From Rhodospirillaceae bacterium UBA6219 (GTDB lineage: Bacteria; Pseudomonadota; Alphaproteobacteria; Rhodospirillales; Magnetospirillaceae): 64,000 bases of DNA. Of the stretch, positions 61,425 to 64,000 are shown piece by piece. Position numbers and translations under genes: made by a program. Below the pieces are notes generated by a model. It had not been told where the DNA came from, made no database searches, and was given only the letters and a program-made list of their open reading frames with translations. Position 1 is the stretch's first letter, and every line of letters begins with the position of its first letter. The stretch is from contig DISD01000086.1 of the NCBI GenBank assembly GCA_002435715.1, positions 34,925 to 98,924 on the forward strand, written 5' to 3'.

Positions 61425-61964
61425 TCACCCTCCCTGCAACGACAATTCAATCTTCAGGCCGGAAAACGCCGGCTGTCCGTAAAGATTCGTCACCTCGATT
61501 TGGTAATCCCCGCGCTTCAGCGGAACAGCACCAGCATTACGGATTTTTGTCGGATTAATGTGCGCATCGTAGCCGCGGGAATAGAGCACGTCATCGAACA
61601 CAATGTTTTTTTCGGGCAATTTCCGAACCAGCACCCTGAACGGCACTTCTTGTCCAAAATTCGCCCGTACCTCCGGTGAGGATGGATCCAGGCCTTGCCG
61701 AATCAGGTATGCGTCGCTGCCTCCAACCGGGGTTCCCATGACCCCTTCCATCATAAAAGCCTCGTTGGAAGGAAAGGTCACCCACATCCAAAGCGGATAG
61801 CTTTTGTCGACAGACACTGAAAACGACGTTTCAACAACAATTCCGGGCCGATCAAGCGACACGGCCACCGGTGGAATCGGCGGCTCAATACCGCAAAGAT
61901 TAAAAAGAAACACCACGAAGCCCAGATAGGGCACGTTGCAAAGTTCATAGATGACCTGCCCCAT
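61425..61964 (-). CDS. Orphan protein with N-terminal hydrophobic segment, lower GC
   Basis: 179 residues from the ATG at 61964, with AAAAGG 8 bases upstream. The first 25 residues (MGQVIYELCNVPYLGFVVFL) are a hydrophobic anchor or signal segment. LFNLCGIEPP is only lipobox-like because Leu precedes Cys. The remainder is beta-rich, with VVETSFSVSVDKSYPLWMW, LRRKLPEKNIVFDD-type and YQIEVTNLYGQPAF segments. No family is recognised with confidence. Its base composition is visibly less GC-rich than the genes to its left, which suggests acquisition from outside, next to a tRNA integration site. Confidence 0.6.
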   Translation of the reverse strand: MGQVIYELCNVPYLGFVVFLFNLCGIEPPIPPVAVSLDRPGIVVETSFSVSVDKSYPLWMWVTFPSNEAFMMEGVMGTPVGGSDAYLIRQGLDPSSPEVRANFGQEVPFRVLVRKLPEKNIVFDDVLYSRGYDAHINPTKIRNAGAVPLKRGDYQIEVTNLYGQPAFSGLKIELSLQGG

Positions 61965-62147
61965 CGTCACAGCCTTTTAGATTCCATATCACCACATTAT
62001 CCCGTGTAACGCGCGGCCAGGACAATCAACATTCTCTCGTCGGAAATTACGAGAACTCGGATGACCTCAGACTCAATCCCCCTTGCCGCGCCCCCCGCCC
62101 TTACGCTATAACCCGCCTTCCGCACCAAGCTGTGCGGCATCCGGCCT

Positions 62148-62224
<77 letters not shown>

Positions 62225-62261
62225 AAATTCTCCAATAAAATCAATACATTATCAGCAAATA

Positions 62262-62290
62262 TTGACTGCTCGAAAGTGCGGTCATATTCT
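62262..62290 (+). promoter_or_regulatory. Candidate integrase promoter
   Basis: TTGACT (62262-62267) and TATTCT (62285-62290) with a 17-base spacer, 70 bases before the integrase start codon in an AT-rich region. Confidence 0.5.
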
Positions 62291-62297
62291 CTATTTT

Positions 62298-62316
62298 TGT
62301 GTATAACTGTGTATAA
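62298..62316 (+). repeat. 9-bp direct repeat spaced one helical turn, before the integrase gene
   Basis: TGTGTATAA occurs at 62298-62306 and 62308-62316, one base apart, so the copies are 10 bases apart in phase. The repeats lie between the candidate promoter and the integrase gene and close to the tRNA attachment site. They could be arm-type integrase sites or a regulator site. Confidence 0.6.
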
Positions 62317-62360
62317 ATTTATATAAATCAACAACTTAGCTTGTTGGGGCGGATGTTGAG

Positions 62361-63620
62361 ATGGCCCACTATATCGTGCGTGAAATCAATGGGAAACCGG
62401 TTGCCGTGGTTTACGACATGGCACACACGAAATCGTTGTACGTGCGCGTCAAGAACACAGGCCAAAAAGGCTGGGCGCAAAAATCGGCCGGCACTTCCGA
62501 TTGGGAAAAAGCCAAGGAAATCGCACGCAACTGGTATTCAGACCGCGAGAGCGATTTGCGTAACGGCTACCAACTGGCGGGAAAAAGCTTCAAGTCGGTT
62601 GCTGAAGCGTTTTTGGACTACTACAGAGGCAAGGCTGAGATCGGCTATGAACGACACTCGCTGAGCGCCTACAAAGAAAAGCTGGAACTGACCAACCGCT
62701 ACTTCATCCCCCATTTTGCAGACACAGCCATTGACCGCATTGGGCGGGCGGGTGTGGACGAATACCTTAAATGGCGGGTGACTTATTGGGAAAAGCGGCT
62801 GGAAGCTGGCGACGATGAAATTGAATATGAACGCGACGGTAAAACCCTAACCCGCAAGGTCAAAGAAGGTCGCCCGTCACAGGCGACCATCAAGCGTGAA
62901 AACGCGACGCTGAAACAGATTTTTGATTTTGCCGTGCAGGAAGGTTGGCTTGCGGCCGACAAAAAGCCGAAGGTCACGAACATCGGCAACAAGATTGAAA
63001 AGCGACCGGCCTTCAAGCGGGTGGAAATTGAAAAGCTGTTTGGGGCGGCGGTGAACAGAACGGCGGATATGTCGCTGAACCGCAAGCTCCGCTACTACCG
63101 CCAGCAATTGTTCTTCTACATCCAATTCATCTACTACACCGGCATCCGACCCGGTGAAGAAGCAAACCACATGAAGTGGAAGGATGTGACGGAAGAAAAA
63201 GACAGCACCATGAAACGCACCGTGCGTTGTTTGGCGGTGAACACCGAGCGTGAAGGAAAAACTGAAGGATCGACGCGAACGGTGGTGCCGCGAGACGAGC
63301 TGTGGTGGTTTTTGGATAATTACCGCGAGAAGCACGCCATTTACAGCGGCGACGACGACTACATTTTTGCAGGCTATGACACCGGCGAGCCCATCCATAC
63401 GCTGAAAAGTGCTTTTTCACAATTGCTTGCCAGCATCGGGCTGACCCACAACAAATTCGGCCACCCATACTCGCTGTATTCGTTGCGGCACAGCTATGCC
63501 AGCCACAACATCAAAACCTTGGGGCCGTGGCTTGTCGCCAAGAACATGGGGCACAGCGACGTGAAAATGCTGGAAAAGCACTATGCCCAGGAAAGCACCG
63601 TCGATTGGTATGAGGATTGA
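62361..63620 (+). CDS. Tyrosine recombinase/phage-type integrase
   Basis: 419 residues. An N-terminal arm-binding-like region (residues 1-70) and a core-binding SAM-like domain (about 75-200, FKSVAEAFLDYYRGKAEIGY) precede the catalytic domain. Catalytic residues are visible: Arg in YYTGIRPGEEANHMKW, His and Arg in SLYSLRHSYASHNI, His in KNMGHSDVKML and the nucleophile Tyr in EKHYAQES. The protein appears intact. It would insert and excise the element at the neighbouring tRNA-Arg. Codon use is more AT-rich than in core genes, consistent with transfer. Confidence 0.93.
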   Translation: MAHYIVREINGKPVAVVYDMAHTKSLYVRVKNTGQKGWAQKSAGTSDWEKAKEIARNWYSDRESDLRNGYQLAGKSFKSVAEAFLDYYRGKAEIGYERHSLSAYKEKLELTNRYFIPHFADTAIDRIGRAGVDEYLKWRVTYWEKRLEAGDDEIEYERDGKTLTRKVKEGRPSQATIKRENATLKQIFDFAVQEGWLAADKKPKVTNIGNKIEKRPAFKRVEIEKLFGAAVNRTADMSLNRKLRYYRQQLFFYIQFIYYTGIRPGEEANHMKWKDVTEEKDSTMKRTVRCLAVNTEREGKTEGSTRTVVPRDELWWFLDNYREKHAIYSGDDDYIFAGYDTGEPIHTLKSAFSQLLASIGLTHNKFGHPYSLYSLRHSYASHNIKTLGPWLVAKNMGHSDVKMLEKHYAQESTVDWYED

Positions 63621-63636
63621 GAACAAAACGAGAGGG

Positions 63637-63655
63637 TCAGCACTTAAAGTGCTGA
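63637..63655. terminator. Perfect 9-bp inverted repeat after the integrase
   Basis: TCAGCACTT (63637-63645), a single A, then AAGTGCTGA (63647-63655). It starts 16 bases after the integrase stop codon. It may act as a terminator hairpin, though with no loop and only a scattered T tract, or as an operator for the next gene. Confidence 0.45.
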
Positions 63656-63709
63656 GTTTGGCTTTGGGGTATGCCACGATCCTCTTGTGAAAATTTTTGG
63701 AAGCTCGCC

Positions 63710-64000
63710 ATGGACAACGAAACGAACACCCCCCAAAATGGTGTTGCCGACAATATTTTTAAGCCAGCGAAGCTCAATCCAATTTTGGTGCAACTCGGCG
63801 ACTTACAACGCAGCATTAAGAAGCATGTCGAATACGAAGTCGCTGGACGTAATAGGTTATATAAAGTTCTTCAGCGCGCCTTCGTTATGTTTGAAGATTG
63901 GCTGAAACCGGAAAATGCCGACGACCTTATCGTAGCTCTTGAAAGTCGAGACATTGCTCTCGCCAATCCGGCCCTAGAGGTGGCCCCGGAAAATCGGACA
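63710..64000 (+). CDS. Unrecognised island gene, 3' end off the window
   Basis: An ATG at 63710 preceded at 6 bases by GGAAG opens a frame that continues to the end of the window (97 codons seen). The product begins MDNETNTPQNGVADNIFKPA and continues with QLGDLQRSIKKHVEYEV and VLQRAFVMFEDWLKPENADD. It is polar and helical, without signal peptide or membrane segment. No family is recognised. AT-rich codons place it with the integrase as island cargo. Confidence 0.6.
   Translation, partial: MDNETNTPQNGVADNIFKPAKLNPILVQLGDLQRSIKKHVEYEVAGRNRLYKVLQRAFVMFEDWLKPENADDLIVALESRDIALANPALEVAPENRT

Noticed and set aside
61425..61964. Calling the orphan protein a lipoprotein
   Set aside because: The residue before Cys is Leu, not Gly, Ala or Ser, so the lipobox rule is not met.

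Overview
The window looks like chromosomal DNA of a GC-rich alphaproteobacterium. The best guess is a Magnetospirillum-like member of the Rhodospirillales. The supporting signs are the alphaproteobacterial F1-ATPase zeta (DUF1476) gene between purB and purC, a bacterial Coq7, MsrPQ, a MarR-type regulator resembling LdtR, many methyl-accepting chemotaxis proteins and c-di-GMP proteins, and a hemerythrin-tailed chemoreceptor. The species is an inference; no rRNA or magnetosome gene is present.

Layout. (1) 1-3.7 kb: end of a thioredoxin-fold gene, a lipoprotein and a small ORF. (2) 1.2-10.3 kb, minus strand: a glycogen operon transcribed glgB-glgX-malQ-glgP. (3) 10.5-16.3 kb: small envelope proteins, MsrPQ methionine sulfoxide repair, a DUF898/M48 protease pair, coq7 and dsbB. 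(4) 16.4-25.4 kb: meaB, a PAS-GGDEF diguanylate cyclase, ygfZ, then a tight plus-strand operon of two glycosyltransferases, asparagine synthase, a dihydroorotase and a membrane-tailed SlyD-like isomerase. (5) 25.4-33.3 kb: a PadR-like regulator, a hemerythrin chemoreceptor, radC, a ParA-like ATPase with a C-terminal membrane helix, a 35-residue membrane peptide, metC, and a DUF1007/NicO metal transport pair behind a Zur-like palindrome. (6) 33.2-43.4 kb: a polytopic membrane protein with cysS and gltX, a second diguanylate cyclase, nadE, an unknown gene, a second membrane-tailed ParA-like ATPase and a divergent MarR regulator. (7) 43.5-51.6 kb: purB, F1-ATPase zeta, an NRDE protein, two tandem chemoreceptors ending in PilZ domains, purC and purS. 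(8) 51.6-59.9 kb, minus strand: a response regulator, a REC-PAS-PAS-GGDEF-EAL protein, a fumarylacetoacetase-fold enzyme, an EamA exporter, a GntR regulator, pyruvate kinase and an SLC13-type permease. (9) 60.0-61.4 kb: a Crp/Fnr regulator divergent from a DsrC-like protein, with FNR-like palindromes between them. (10) 61.4-64.0 kb: a lower-GC orphan gene, tRNA-Arg(CCG), and a tyrosine integrase that starts what looks like a genomic island running off the window.

Two themes recur. The first is signal transduction through c-di-GMP and chemotaxis: two GGDEF proteins, one GGDEF-EAL, two PilZ chemoreceptors and one hemerythrin chemoreceptor. The second is C-terminal membrane anchoring of proteins that are usually soluble: two ParA-like ATPases and one SlyD-like protein. 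The most unusual items are the paired membrane-tailed ParA ATPases, the DsrC-like protein with an inverted cysteine pattern behind FNR-like sites, and the island edge at tRNA-Arg.
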